This document shows, piece after piece, positions 17,201 to 25,839 of a DNA stretch of 43,866 nt; position 1 is the first letter of the stretch; each line of letters opens with the position of its first letter. The stretch spans positions 1 through 43,866 of the forward strand of contig JAHZLH010000061.1 of assembly GCA_022599915.1 (NCBI GenBank), read 5' to 3'. Below the pieces are notes generated by a model. That model did no database searches and was not told the DNA's origin. It worked only from the letters and a program-made list of their open reading frames with translations. The DNA comes from Actinomycetes bacterium (GTDB lineage Bacteria > Actinomycetota > Actinomycetes > S36-B12 > GCA-2699445). A program made the position numbers and the translations under genes.

Positions 17201-17827
17201 ATGACCACCCCAACCAACGAACCCCACTTGGTCGCCCTGCTGATGTTCGAGGACATGGACTTACTCGACTTCGGCGGACCCTACGAGGTCTTGCTGACCG
17301 CCAACCGTCTCGCAGAGCGGGACGGTGGGCAGCCGCCGTTTCGAGTGCTTACCGTCAGCCCCGATGGGGGGCCGGTGACTGCCTATGGCGGTGTTGGGTT
17401 GCAGCCACATGGTCGTGCCGATCAGGTTACCGACGCCGCAGCCGTAGTGATTCCTGGCGCGATCGCTATTGATCGCGTTTGCGCCGACCCGCAGATCACT
17501 ACGACAGTTGCACAACTAGCCGATACCGCTGAGATCACCACCAGCATCTGCACCGGCGCCTTCCTACTCGCGCAGGTAGGGCTTCTTGCCGACCGGGCGT
17601 GGACTACTCATTGGGAGGACATTCCCGAACTTCACCGGCGACTGGCAGGCAGCGGTCAGAATCCTCAGCCCGCGTCAGAACCGGGCGCACGCCTAGTCGA
17701 TGACGGCGACGTCATCACCGCCGGTGGACTCTCCTGCGGCCTCGATTTGGGCCTGCAGTTGGTGTCGCGACTGGTGAGCCCCGAGCTGGCTCAGGCGTGC
17801 GCGCGACAACTGGACTACGGCAGTTGA
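17201..17827 (+). CDS. DJ-1/PfpI (GATase1-like) family protein
   Basis: 208 residues. N-terminal block VALLMFEDMDLLDFGGPYEV and the nucleophile elbow ITTSICTGAFLLAQVGLL, with the conserved Cys after Ile, place it in the DJ-1/PfpI superfamily. It is closest in pattern to isonitrile-hydratase-like proteins and the sensor half of GATase1-AraC regulators. No DNA-binding domain is attached. The ATG at 17201 gives the usual N-terminus; no ribosome site is seen. It follows the PadR gene by 77 bases on the same strand. The reaction is unknown; glyoxalase/deglycase or isonitrile hydratase activity are family possibilities. Confidence 0.82.
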   Translation: MTTPTNEPHLVALLMFEDMDLLDFGGPYEVLLTANRLAERDGGQPPFRVLTVSPDGGPVTAYGGVGLQPHGRADQVTDAAAVVIPGAIAIDRVCADPQITTTVAQLADTAEITTSICTGAFLLAQVGLLADRAWTTHWEDIPELHRRLAGSGQNPQPASEPGARLVDDGDVITAGGLSCGLDLGLQLVSRLVSPELAQACARQLDYGS

Positions 17828-17836
17828 GCGTGCCGA

Positions 17837-18595
17837 CTAACCAGTCACCGGCACCGGCTCCGGTCGCTTGGCGGTTACGCCGTCACCAGAACTTCTACCC
17901 AGCAACCGCCTACCCAGCCACGGTGCGAAATGTTGGGCGGTCCATTGCACATCACCGGCTAGACGCGCTAGCAGCCTAGGGTCAGTGCTCGCCGGCAACG
18001 GCTGCCGCCAGTTCGGCGCTGCCACGCCCACCGCTTCCAGCGCCGCCCAGGCAACTCGTTGATGACCAGCAGCGTTGAGATGAAGTCGATCGTCGGACCA
18101 CAACCGCGGGTCGTCGAAAGTGTCGCTGTGCCACAAGTCGAGCACGTAGCAGTCATATGCGTTACCGACGCGTAGGATTTCGTCGCGGAACTCCGCCATT
18201 CGCTCCTGAACGACCCCCAACAATCGCGAGCGGCGGATGGGCTGGCCAAAGGTAATCATCAAAACGTCGCAGCCTTGCGCGCGAGCACGGCCCACTCCGC
18301 CCTCCAGCGCATCCGCGGTGGCCAATAGCGACCACGAGGGCCGCAATACATCGTTGACCCCGCCGACCACGCTGATGAGATCCGGTTGCAGCGCCAAGGC
18401 CTCGGGTACTTGCTCGATCAGAATGGACCTAATCCGCCGGCCCCGAACGGCAAGGTTCGCATAGTCGAGTTCATGATCATTCTCCGCCAGTCCGGCGGCA
18501 AACCGATCCGCCCAGCCACGGAGCCTTCCATCGCGCGCTTCATCACCGACGCCTTCGGTGAAGGAATCACCGACTGCAACATATCGCTGCCACAT
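17837..18595 (-). CDS. SGNH/GDSL-family hydrolase
   Basis: 252 residues. Block I is YVAVGDSFTEGVGDE (nucleophile Ser), the Asn block is GGVNDVL, and the Asp/His block is DDRLHLNAAGH. All four SGNH catalytic positions are therefore present. There is no signal peptide, so it probably acts inside the cell as an esterase or lysophospholipase. AAGGGAAAGG before the ATG at 18595 supports that start over the longer frame. It ends nine bases from the DJ-1-like gene on the opposite strand. Confidence 0.87.
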   Translation of the reverse strand: MWQRYVAVGDSFTEGVGDEARDGRLRGWADRFAAGLAENDHELDYANLAVRGRRIRSILIEQVPEALALQPDLISVVGGVNDVLRPSWSLLATADALEGGVGRARAQGCDVLMITFGQPIRRSRLLGVVQERMAEFRDEILRVGNAYDCYVLDLWHSDTFDDPRLWSDDRLHLNAAGHQRVAWAALEAVGVAAPNWRQPLPASTDPRLLARLAGDVQWTAQHFAPWLGRRLLGRSSGDGVTAKRPEPVPVTG

Positions 18596-18708
18596 ACCTT
18601 TCCCTTCGACCGCGAAATCATCGTCCACTGTAGTCAGTACCGGATAGTGGTCCATCGTGGCCCCGACTCGATCACGGTTGTCCGGGTCGATATTGGCTGA
18701 CCACTCGT

Positions 18709-18714
18709 TAGGCT
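18709..18714 (+). promoter_or_regulatory. -10 box of a leaderless promoter (Coq4-like gene)
   Basis: TAGGCT is exactly six bases before the ATG at 18721, and no ribosome site is present. A leaderless transcript is likely. Confidence 0.6.
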
Positions 18715-18720
18715 CGAACT

Positions 18721-19767
18721 ATGACGAATCCGTATGGCGAAATGTCACCGGCTGCCCAGCGGGCAACGCTGCAGGCGATGGGCACCATTGCCACCATGAA
18801 TGGAACGCGCGAGCCCAAAGACCCCACCCGACGGATGATCGAATCAGCTGCGGTGCAGTTGTTCGGGCTCACGCCGGGTGATGTTGACTACGGACCCATC
18901 ACGCCAGCGGAACTCGCGGACGAACTCGGAGTCGAGGACCCGATCAGTTGGCTGATCGATCTGATGTCCTTGGTCCCGTTTGCCGATGAGGATCTGACAC
19001 CAGCCGAAGTCCAACTAGTCGATCAGTTCGCCGCCAGTCTTGGCGTCAAACCAGCGATTGTCACTGACTTGGATCGGTTGGCTGATGAACGGTACAAACG
19101 CTTCGTCTACGACCTGGCCCGCCGCGAAACCCCGATCTTCTTGGGGACCTCCAGCAAGTGGGCGGAACTACACGAGACTGCGAGAGAACTTCGACTGCAC
19201 TTCGGCGATAAGACCGCCACCGAGCGCTACGAACAACTGGCAGAACTACCGGCGGGAACCCTGGGTAATACCTTCTACCGCTTCTACGTCGATCGTGGTT
19301 TCGCTTTTCCCGGTCAGAAGGATTCACTGGGAGAGACGATTACTCGCCACGACTGCCTGCACATTCTGTCCGGCTGCAACACCGACGCAACGGGTGAGAT
19401 CAATGTGGCTGGCGTGGAAACTGGCATGGTTCCCGGCGGCGAAGGTTCGCAGATGCTGGTGGAAGTCATGACGTTGTTGCAGGATGATGTCTCGCTGAAG
19501 ATCGATGAGCGGGAAGGCATCTCGGCGCAAACCGGTCAAATGGATCCAGAAGCGATGGTGGCGAATATTCGCAAGGGGCTAGGGATGACCAAGAATCTGT
19601 TTTCCCACCAAGACTTTGACTTCTGGGGTGCCGTGCACCGGGACCTCGAGGACGTGCGCAATGAGGTGGGGCTCCAGCAAGTCGACGGAGACATCATTCC
19701 GCCACCAGCCAGTCAAACGACCCCGACAGCGAAGTCCGATGGAGATGCCACCAGCACCGCCACCTAG
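18721..19767 (+). CDS. Coq4-like protein with an N-terminal TerB-like helical region
   Basis: 348 residues. Residues 205-230 contain HDCLH followed by 11 residues and Glu, the zinc motif HDxxH(x11)E of Coq4. The context also matches: LPAGTLGNTFYRFYVDRG before it and LSGCNTDATGE inside it, against GTLG...F and L.G.NT...GE in Coq4. Coq4 acts in ubiquinone synthesis, where it has been linked to C1 decarboxylation and hydroxylation, yet actinobacteria normally use menaquinone, so the role here is open. Residues 35-135 are helical and acidic with a TerB-like look (FADEDLTPAEVQLVDQFAAS); this part is tentative. The C-terminal 25 residues are a Thr/Pro/Ser-rich tail. The start follows a leaderless -10 box. 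Confidence 0.75.
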   Translation: MTNPYGEMSPAAQRATLQAMGTIATMNGTREPKDPTRRMIESAAVQLFGLTPGDVDYGPITPAELADELGVEDPISWLIDLMSLVPFADEDLTPAEVQLVDQFAASLGVKPAIVTDLDRLADERYKRFVYDLARRETPIFLGTSSKWAELHETARELRLHFGDKTATERYEQLAELPAGTLGNTFYRFYVDRGFAFPGQKDSLGETITRHDCLHILSGCNTDATGEINVAGVETGMVPGGEGSQMLVEVMTLLQDDVSLKIDEREGISAQTGQMDPEAMVANIRKGLGMTKNLFSHQDFDFWGAVHRDLEDVRNEVGLQQVDGDIIPPPASQTTPTAKSDGDATSTAT

Positions 19768-19783
19768 GAACTCGCACAACGAA

Positions 19784-19815
19784 GAGGGGCGCCGCAGTCA
19801 CCTGCAGCGCCCCTC
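19784..19815. terminator. Bidirectional terminator between convergent genes
   Basis: GAGGGGCGC pairs with GCGCCCCTC, then a one-base mismatch and GCAG/CTGC, closing a four-base loop. It lies between the stops of the Coq4-like gene and the Lys-rich exported-protein gene and can serve both. Confidence 0.75.
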
Positions 19816-19842
19816 ACACGTTGTTAGGAGAATCGGGAGCGA

Positions 19843-20385
19843 CTAGCTCTGCTCGTCGACCTCTTCCTCGTCAGACTCTTCATCGTCGGAATCATCAGAT
19901 TCGTCGTCCTCGGGCTCTTCCTCATCGGAATCATCGTCCTCGGAATCGCCTGACTCACCCTTGGCCGCCCGCTTGGCGTCCTCAAAGGCCTGCTTGGCCG
20001 TCCTCTTTGCATCCTTACGGATCTGCTTCAACCCTTGGACGGTTTCGCGATACGCCTGCTGCGCCGCTTCCACCTCTTCGTCGCTGGTCGCAGCCTGGAC
20101 TGCAACCTTACGCTCAGCTTGGGCTTCCTTCTTGGCTGCCTTGTAGGCCTTGCGGGCCTCCTTCTTGGCGTCCTTGAAGGCGTCACGGGCTTCCCGCAAC
20201 GCGTCCTTATCTACCTTGCCGGACTTGCCAGCCTTCTTGCCCTTATCGGCCTTCTCAACCGCGACCTGCTGGCTGCTCGCCGCTGCAGCAGAGTCGGCAG
20301 CTTGCGCCGTTCCGACTACCCCAAACGAGGCCGCCGCCAAAGCAGCTGATCCCACCAATGCGCCAATGCGCGCCGATATACTCAT
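19843..20385 (-). CDS. Exported Lys/Ala-rich helical protein with acidic tail
   Basis: 180 residues. A clear signal peptide (ending GVVGTAQA, cut before ADSAAA) is followed by about 90 residues of Lys/Ala/Glu/Arg heptad-like helix (DAFKDAKKEARKAYKAAKKE). The last 40 residues are almost only Asp, Glu and Ser (EEEPEDDESDDSDDEESDEE). No Cys and no known domain. The opposite charges of body and tail make it a polyampholyte that could bind anionic envelope polymers or DNA outside the cell, or self-assemble; this is inference. I do not recognise a family. Confidence 0.8.
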   Translation of the reverse strand: MSISARIGALVGSAALAAASFGVVGTAQAADSAAAASSQQVAVEKADKGKKAGKSGKVDKDALREARDAFKDAKKEARKAYKAAKKEAQAERKVAVQAATSDEEVEAAQQAYRETVQGLKQIRKDAKRTAKQAFEDAKRAAKGESGDSEDDDSDEEEPEDDESDDSDDEESDEEEVDEQS

Positions 20386-20531
20386 GACGGGTGTATCGGT
20401 CGGCTAATATCGCGACTTTAGCCTCCCGGTGCCAATGACAAAGCCAAGTCACGGACCGGACGGCAACAGCAACGCCGCACCGGTGACGCCCATATTGCGT
20501 ATTCAGTGGCCGGTGCGCTGTCCCGGTGAAC

Positions 20532-20537
20532 TAGCAT
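20532..20537 (+). promoter_or_regulatory. -10 box of a leaderless promoter (CPA1 antiporter)
   Basis: TAGCAT stands seven bases before the ATG at 20545, with no ribosome site. Confidence 0.5.
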
Positions 20538-20544
20538 CGCCCTA

Positions 20545-21879
20545 ATGACCTCCACCACCACTGAGGACATCCTCATCGGGATATCTCTCACCGTCGGTAT
20601 CGCTATGGTCTGTCTGTTGCTGGCGCCACGCCTTCGAGTCCCGGTACTCCTGCTGTTGCTCCCAGCCGGGTTCGTAGCTGGCGCGGTCTTCCCTCGACTC
20701 AACCCAACAACCATGTTAGGCGACTCGTTCTTCTCGCTGGTCAACATCGCCGTTGGCCTGATCTTGTTTCATGGCGGTCTCGAGCTGTTCGCCTCCCCCA
20801 TCCAAGGACGGGATCGCGGCTTGATTCGGCGGCTAGTGAGCCTCGGCGCGTTGTTGACCTGGTTCGGCACGACGGTGGTGGTGCTGCTGCTGCTAGACGT
20901 CTCGGCAGCCATGGCTCTGTTGTTGGGAGCGATTCTGATCGTGTCTGGACCCACGGTGGTGGGGCCACTGCTGGCGTACATCCGGCCAGCGCGACGAGTA
21001 CGGCACATTCTGATGTGGGAGGGAACCCTGATCGATCCGATCGGTGCACTCATCGCGGTCATGGTCTTCCAACTGGTCACCGCAGCTGATGAGCCGACAC
21101 CGATGAAGATTGCAGGGAATTTCGGCACCAGTATTGCGGTGGGAATCGGCGGCGCTGTTATCGGTTTGCTGCTCATGTGGGTGACGTTGCGGCTGGCTGG
21201 CGCCGACTCCAAACTCGGCACCATCAGCCTGCTGGGATCAGTAGTTCTGGCCACCGGACTATCTGACGCCTTCGTCGATGACTCCGGTCTGCTAGCCGCC
21301 GTGCTCATGGGTCTGGCCGCGCCGCTACTGATAAGTCGACTACGAACTCAGGATCTGGAGCGGATCACGCCATTCTTCGACGTCGTCGTCACGCTCAGCA
21401 TCGCTACGTTGTTTGTCGCCATCTCGGCTTTGGTGACACCAGCCTCGCTTACTGCCCTGATCCTGCCGTGCCTAGTCATCTTGCTGGCCATTGTCCTGGT
21501 GATCCGCCCCGCCGTCGTGTTGCTGTTGACTTGGGGCAGCACACTGTCGCTCAAAGAGCGACTCTTCATGGGTTCAATAGCGCCACGCGGCATTGTGGCG
21601 GCGGCGACTGCAGCGGGTTTCAGCGCCTCACTCAGAGACGCGTCGAACGATTCCAGTACGCCGGATGCTGAAGTTCTGCTGCCGGTCACGTTCCTGATCA
21701 TTGCGGGCACTGTCACCGTGTACAGCATCGGATCCGGTCTCATGGCGCGGTTGCTAGGGGTCGCTGAGCCCGAACCCACCGACGTAGACATAGCTACCGA
21801 TCTGGACATCGCTCGCGACACTCAGTTTGTACTCCCTGTTGAATCCCCAACACCTTCACCGCCAGATGACACAACCTAG
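20545..21879 (+). CDS. CPA1-type (NhaP-like) sodium/proton antiporter
   Basis: 444 residues with about twelve membrane segments. CPA1 marks include GLILFHGGLELF, the GPTVVGPLL segment, the acidic WEGTLIDPIGAL (EGxxxDP, ion-binding Asp region) and FMGSIAPRGIVAAA. It exchanges Na+ or K+ for protons at the plasma membrane. The C-terminal 45 residues are acidic and Pro/Thr-rich (cytosolic). Transcription is probably leaderless. Confidence 0.88.
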   Translation: MTSTTTEDILIGISLTVGIAMVCLLLAPRLRVPVLLLLLPAGFVAGAVFPRLNPTTMLGDSFFSLVNIAVGLILFHGGLELFASPIQGRDRGLIRRLVSLGALLTWFGTTVVVLLLLDVSAAMALLLGAILIVSGPTVVGPLLAYIRPARRVRHILMWEGTLIDPIGALIAVMVFQLVTAADEPTPMKIAGNFGTSIAVGIGGAVIGLLLMWVTLRLAGADSKLGTISLLGSVVLATGLSDAFVDDSGLLAAVLMGLAAPLLISRLRTQDLERITPFFDVVVTLSIATLFVAISALVTPASLTALILPCLVILLAIVLVIRPAVVLLLTWGSTLSLKERLFMGSIAPRGIVAAATAAGFSASLRDASNDSSTPDAEVLLPVTFLIIAGTVTVYSIGSGLMARLLGVAEPEPTDVDIATDLDIARDTQFVLPVESPTPSPPDDTT

Positions 21880-21943
21880 GCTGCGAAACCAGTAGTCTCA
21901 CGACAACGGCGGTTCAGACCCGTTGCAAACCTCGGAGGCATTC

Positions 21944-22363
21944 ATGTCAAACACTGATCCATCTCAGCAGCCGGAAGGCGAACAGCAGCCGCCCACAACA
22001 CCGCCCCCGCCGCCGCCGACTCCGGCACCGAGTCAACCTGCGCCACCGCCACCAGCAGCTGGTACTGGCACCCCAGACCCGAGCGCCCCGGCGCCCGCAC
22101 CGATTCCCCGGTTGCCCGACGGCAAGCCCGCAGTTGACGCCATGGGCCGTCCCGCCAGCGCCAAGAGTCGACTAGCCGCAGCGCTGCTGTGCTGGTTCTT
22201 GGGATTCTTCGGCGTCCACCGGTTCTACGTCGGCAAAATCGGCACCGGCATCTTGATGATCGTCACTCTTGGCGGACTCGGCATCTGGGTACTAATCGAC
22301 TTCATCATCATCCTGGTCGGCAGTTTCAAGGACAAGCAAGAGCGCGTGCTATCCAACTGGTAA
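21944..22363 (+). CDS. TM2-domain membrane protein with Pro-rich N-terminus
   Basis: 139 residues. The first 60 are Pro/Ala/Gln-rich and disordered, and the rest is a TM2 domain. That domain has two membrane helices joined by a short turn, with the signature WFLGFFGVHRFYVGKIGTGI and a second helix WVLIDFIIILVG. TM2 proteins are common and of unknown function. GGAGG at 21934-21938, five bases before the ATG, fixes the start. A strong terminator follows. Confidence 0.9.
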   Translation: MSNTDPSQQPEGEQQPPTTPPPPPPTPAPSQPAPPPPAAGTGTPDPSAPAPAPIPRLPDGKPAVDAMGRPASAKSRLAAALLCWFLGFFGVHRFYVGKIGTGILMIVTLGGLGIWVLIDFIIILVGSFKDKQERVLSNW

Positions 22364-22379
22364 ACACTCCACGTGCCAC

Positions 22380-22414
22380 AGCGGGGCTCCTACCGATGAG
22401 GTGGGAGCCCCGCT
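22380..22414 (+). terminator. Intrinsic terminator after the TM2 gene
   Basis: AGCGGGGCTCCTACC pairs with GGTGGGAGCCCCGCT (one G-T wobble) around a five-base loop, followed by a T-rich stretch (TTACCTTTTCCC). Confidence 0.85.
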
Positions 22415-22501
22415 TACCTTTTCCCTACCGTTCTGCCACCGGACTCTTGCATGCACTTGGCAAGGTGCTCGCATGAGCAGACACAGCGGTGGCAGCATTC
22501 C

Positions 22502-22516
22502 GGGGCAACTTGCCCC
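22502..22516. promoter_or_regulatory. Small palindrome upstream of the YHYH gene
   Basis: GGGGCAA-C-TTGCCCC, 7-bp arms, in the 264-base gap 22364-22627. A TAGCCT -10 candidate lies at 22565-22570. The palindrome could be an operator for the downstream gene; nothing else in the gap is recognisable beyond the terminator. Confidence 0.35.
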
Positions 22517-22627
22517 ACTCGGGGGAACTGATCCTGGGCACCACCTCAAGTCGCATTCCGCCCGTAGCCTGGAGTCACCTTGGCGCGCAGTTGCTCTCGT
22601 AGCCACACCAACCCGAGGAGAGACATC

Positions 22628-23983
22628 ATGAGCATCGCCACAACTGCTGTTGCGGCCGGAACCATAGCGGCACTGTCAGGTGCACTAGCCATAACCCCGG
22701 CATCGGCTCACACTTCCGACACCACTTCTGCCACCGCGCCAAGCCACGACGCCACCGCAACCGTGACCGCCGCCGCGGCCGGCGCCCCAAGCAAAGTCCG
22801 CAAACTCAAAGTCCCCAGCAAGAAAATCACCACCAGCACAGCGAAGGCGAAGTGGAAGGCCCCGAGTGACAGCGGCGATGACAAGATCAAGCGCTACCAA
22901 CACCGGATCAAGAAGGACGGCGCTTGGGGTTCGTGGAAGTCCGTTAAACCTGGGAAACTGAAGACCGGGAACAGCGGTTGGTTCGCCAAGACCTGGCAGA
23001 AACTGGCCGCCGACAGTCGATACGTGGTCAAGGTACGTGCCAAGAATTCGATCGGATCAGGCAACGCCAAGAAAATCTCATTCACCACTCACAGCAGCGC
23101 TGCGGAGCCCAACAGTGGCTCCGGGGGCAGTTCTGGTGGCGGCTCCGACAGCAACAATCCGTTGTCGGAGTACTTCATCACTTCATCGTTGTGCAACGGT
23201 GCCGACTGCGAACAACTCCCCCTCGGCGATGACAAACTCACCACGTCGACTCCGGCGGTGGACAAGATGTACGCCTGCCAAGCTGGCAACCCTGCAGCAC
23301 CAGGAAGCGACACCTCAGCCATTACTTGGATCGATTTCACCAACAACACTTGGGACCTCACCAGTAAGCCGTGGCTGCCAGCCGGGTCACCGATGACGGG
23401 CAGTTACAACGAGTCGGTGACTAGCAGCAATCGCACCATCACCAGCACTGGTCTGCCCACCAGTGGTCAGATCGGGGACTGGCCAATGACGCAGTACCCG
23501 CTGCTCACCGCCATCGATCGCAACCCCGGGGTCCCCGCGGCACAGTCGTTCTCCTACACGATCCCCCGTTATCCCACGCCAGCAGCGAATCCTGGCTGCC
23601 TACCGATGGGTGCGATCGCGATTGGTACCAACGGTGTGGTGATCTACAACGCCGTTGATGCTCGTGGTGATGACGCGGTGGCTCATGAAATCGTCGACGT
23701 CTACGGTGGCCATCCGGCCCGAGACGAGTACCACTACCACTTCGTCTCCGAGCAACTGGAGAAGGACACTGCGCGACTAGGTGACGGCCACTCCGGCATC
23801 GTTGGTTACGCCCTCGACGGGTATCCGCTGTACGGCTACTACGGCAGCGGTGGGGTGCAAATGACCAACAGCGATCTAGATGAATGCCATGGCCACGACC
23901 ACGGCTCTCTCGGATATCACTATCACGCCACGTTGACCTACCCGTACACGCTGGGTTGCTTCCGCAGTCAAGCGATCGGCTAG
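22628..23983 (+). CDS. Exported FN3-YHYH domain protein
   Basis: 451 residues. A signal peptide (to PASA) is followed by a Thr/Ala-rich stretch and a fibronectin type III-like domain (about 60-160: KVRKLKVPSKK, KAKWKAPSDSGDDKI, KVRAKNSIGSGNAK). A Gly/Ser linker leads to a C-terminal YHYH domain. That domain carries DEYHYHF, DGYPLYGYYG, CHGHDHG and LGYHYHATL; the His clusters suggest metal binding (probably copper or zinc), but the function of the family is unknown. GAGGAG before ATGAGCATC fixes the start. The domain order suggests a surface-bound or secreted metal-binding protein. Confidence 0.87.
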   Translation: MSIATTAVAAGTIAALSGALAITPASAHTSDTTSATAPSHDATATVTAAAAGAPSKVRKLKVPSKKITTSTAKAKWKAPSDSGDDKIKRYQHRIKKDGAWGSWKSVKPGKLKTGNSGWFAKTWQKLAADSRYVVKVRAKNSIGSGNAKKISFTTHSSAAEPNSGSGGSSGGGSDSNNPLSEYFITSSLCNGADCEQLPLGDDKLTTSTPAVDKMYACQAGNPAAPGSDTSAITWIDFTNNTWDLTSKPWLPAGSPMTGSYNESVTSSNRTITSTGLPTSGQIGDWPMTQYPLLTAIDRNPGVPAAQSFSYTIPRYPTPAANPGCLPMGAIAIGTNGVVIYNAVDARGDDAVAHEIVDVYGGHPARDEYHYHFVSEQLEKDTARLGDGHSGIVGYALDGYPLYGYYGSGGVQMTNSDLDECHGHDHGSLGYHYHATLTYPYTLGCFRSQAIG

Positions 23984-23992
23984 CACACCGGG

Positions 23993-23998
23993 CAGAAT
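23993..23998 (+). promoter_or_regulatory. Possible leaderless -10 box (NAD(P)-binding protein)
   Basis: CAGAAT lies six bases before the ATG at 24005. It departs from TANNNT at one base, and no ribosome site is present. Confidence 0.3.
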
Positions 23999-24004
23999 CA
24001 GATC

Positions 24005-24655
24005 ATGCGCGTAACTATTGTCGGCGGTCACGGCCAGATCGCCCAACTCCTTACCCGATTGCTGGTGTCTCGCGGAGATGAGGTGGTCGGCATTATCCGC
24101 AACCCGGCACAGTCCGAGGAGCTGCGCGATCTCGGGGCGGAGCCGCTAGTCCTGGATCTGGAAGCGACGACATTACCGGAGGCCGCGACTGCGCTCGCTG
24201 GTTCCGACGCAGTGGTTTTCGCTGCCGGCGCCGGGCCCGGTTCCGGAATCGAGCGTAAGTACACGGTAGATCAGGGTGCGGCTGACCTTTCCACTGCGGC
24301 GGCGCAAGCAGCAGGGGTGTCCCGTTTTCTGCAGATCAGTTCCATGGGCACAGATCAGCCACCGCAGGACGACGACGTGTTTTCCCATTACCTACGGGCC
24401 AAGGCGGCCGCCGAACAGTTCCTGCGCGACACCGATTTGGACTATGTGATTTTGCGGCCAGGCCGGTTGACCGACGAACCAGCCACCGGACACGTGGCGC
24501 TGGCACAACAAGTCCCCCGCAGCAGCGTGCCACGGGCGGACGTCGCGGCGGTGCTAATGGCGCTGTTGGATCGGCCAACGCTGCGCCGCAGCACACTTGA
24601 GTTGGTCTCCGGGAACGACCCCATCGCCGCCGCGGTGACGCTTCTCACCCAGTAA
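24005..24655 (+). CDS. NAD(P)H-binding atypical SDR (NmrA/YwnB-like)
   Basis: 216 residues. Rossmann start MRVTIVGGHGQIAQLL, an NADP-type Arg (GIIRNPAQ), the QISSMGTD segment and the late DYVILRPGRLTDEPATG segment are typical of single-domain atypical SDRs such as YwnB/YhfK. These may bind NADPH and act as oxidoreductases or redox sensors; the substrate is unknown. It starts 21 bases after the YHYH stop. Confidence 0.85.
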   Translation: MRVTIVGGHGQIAQLLTRLLVSRGDEVVGIIRNPAQSEELRDLGAEPLVLDLEATTLPEAATALAGSDAVVFAAGAGPGSGIERKYTVDQGAADLSTAAAQAAGVSRFLQISSMGTDQPPQDDDVFSHYLRAKAAAEQFLRDTDLDYVILRPGRLTDEPATGHVALAQQVPRSSVPRADVAAVLMALLDRPTLRRSTLELVSGNDPIAAAVTLLTQ

Positions 24656-24784
24656 TAGCCTGATGTCGGCAGCCAGCGACCGGCTTCAGAGTGAAATCGG
24701 GTGCGCTCACGGCTATCCACCTAAACTGATGCCACGGCGTATTGGCCAGTCCACACGAAAAACGTGAGCGACGAAAGGGTGGCG

Positions 24785-25816
24785 ATGTCAGACAAGTCAC
24801 CCCGAGACGAGTTCGACGAGGAACTGCCTGCTTTCGATGAGGACTGGGTGCGTTCGGCCGCCCACAGCGAGAGTAGTGCTGAAGAACGAGCGGACCGCTA
24901 CGCGCGAATTAGCGCCGGGCATCAGCGAGTACAAGACGGTGAGCAGTCGTGGCGCGGCGATAGCAAGCGCCAGCAACGCGGTGGCCTCAGCCTCGCCAGA
25001 TGGATACTGGCCATCGTCGGTATCTTGTTGCTGATCGTCTTCGTCGTGTGGCTCTTGGACTCGGGGCGGCCGCTAGTCGACGAGGGGCCAGTCGCCTACG
25101 TGGGTGGCGATGAGATCAACCAGTCACTGGAACAAAACACTGCGGTTCAACTAACGAAAGCTGACTTCCCCCCACCGGGCGCGGATGCCCAAGCCACCAG
25201 GATTCTGCCAGCGGTCCAGCCACCGGCCGTCCCCGGACAGTTCGACTTTCTTACCGAAGTTGGTGGTGAACCGGTCACCTACTCACCCTGCCGCCGACTG
25301 GAGGTAGTGGTGAATCCGCGAGGTGGTCCGCCGGGTTCCTATGAGGCGGTGGAGCAAACCGTCGAACAGATTCGCCAGGCCACCGGACTAGATATCACCG
25401 TGGCGGGTGAGACTGATGAAACCTACAGCAGCGGTCGGGATCCGGTACAGCCAGAGCGATACGGCAACAAGTGGGCGCCGATCCTGGTGACTTGGACAGA
25501 ATCTGCACTTGTTCCACAGTTCCAAGGCAGTGCTGTCGGCTTGGGTGGCAGCCTGCAGGTCACGACCAAGAAAGCCCCCGCCAGTTACGTGACCGGTGAG
25601 ATCACCCTCAATCGGGAGTACTTCAGCCAACCCACCACCGCTGGTCTACTCAAAGAAGTACTCCTGCACGAGTTCGGTCACGTTATCGGCCTTGGCCATG
25701 TCGACGATGCCGAGCAGGTAATGACAAGCGAGGCCCTGGGCGGGCGACCACTCGGCACCGGTGATCTCGCTGGCCTGGCACTGCTCGGCCAGGGCCCCTG
25801 CACGCCTAAGCTGTGA
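24785..25816 (+). CDS. Membrane-anchored matrixin-like metalloprotease
   Basis: 343 residues. An acidic cytosolic N-terminus of about 75 residues precedes one membrane helix (WILAIVGILLLIVFVVWLL), a Pro-rich spacer, and an extracellular zinc-peptidase domain with the full motif HEFGHVIGLGH. Two Cys (YSPCRR and GPCTP) probably form a disulphide. Its extracellular half is clearly paralogous to the gene at 43241 (shared PVTYS-C, QPERYG, APIL, LLHE). AAAGGG before the ATG at 24785 supports that start; a GTG at 24764 is possible. TAAACT at 24722-24727 could be its -10 box. Confidence 0.82.
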   Translation: MSDKSPRDEFDEELPAFDEDWVRSAAHSESSAEERADRYARISAGHQRVQDGEQSWRGDSKRQQRGGLSLARWILAIVGILLLIVFVVWLLDSGRPLVDEGPVAYVGGDEINQSLEQNTAVQLTKADFPPPGADAQATRILPAVQPPAVPGQFDFLTEVGGEPVTYSPCRRLEVVVNPRGGPPGSYEAVEQTVEQIRQATGLDITVAGETDETYSSGRDPVQPERYGNKWAPILVTWTESALVPQFQGSAVGLGGSLQVTTKKAPASYVTGEITLNREYFSQPTTAGLLKEVLLHEFGHVIGLGHVDDAEQVMTSEALGGRPLGTGDLAGLALLGQGPCTPKL

Positions 25817-25827
25817 GTTCAGATCGC

Positions 25828-25833
25828 TAGGGT
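25828..25833 (+). promoter_or_regulatory. -10 box of a leaderless promoter (SAHH-like gene)
   Basis: TAGGGT, then exactly six bases, then the ATG at 25840. No ribosome site. Confidence 0.55.
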
Positions 25834-25839
25834 CACACC

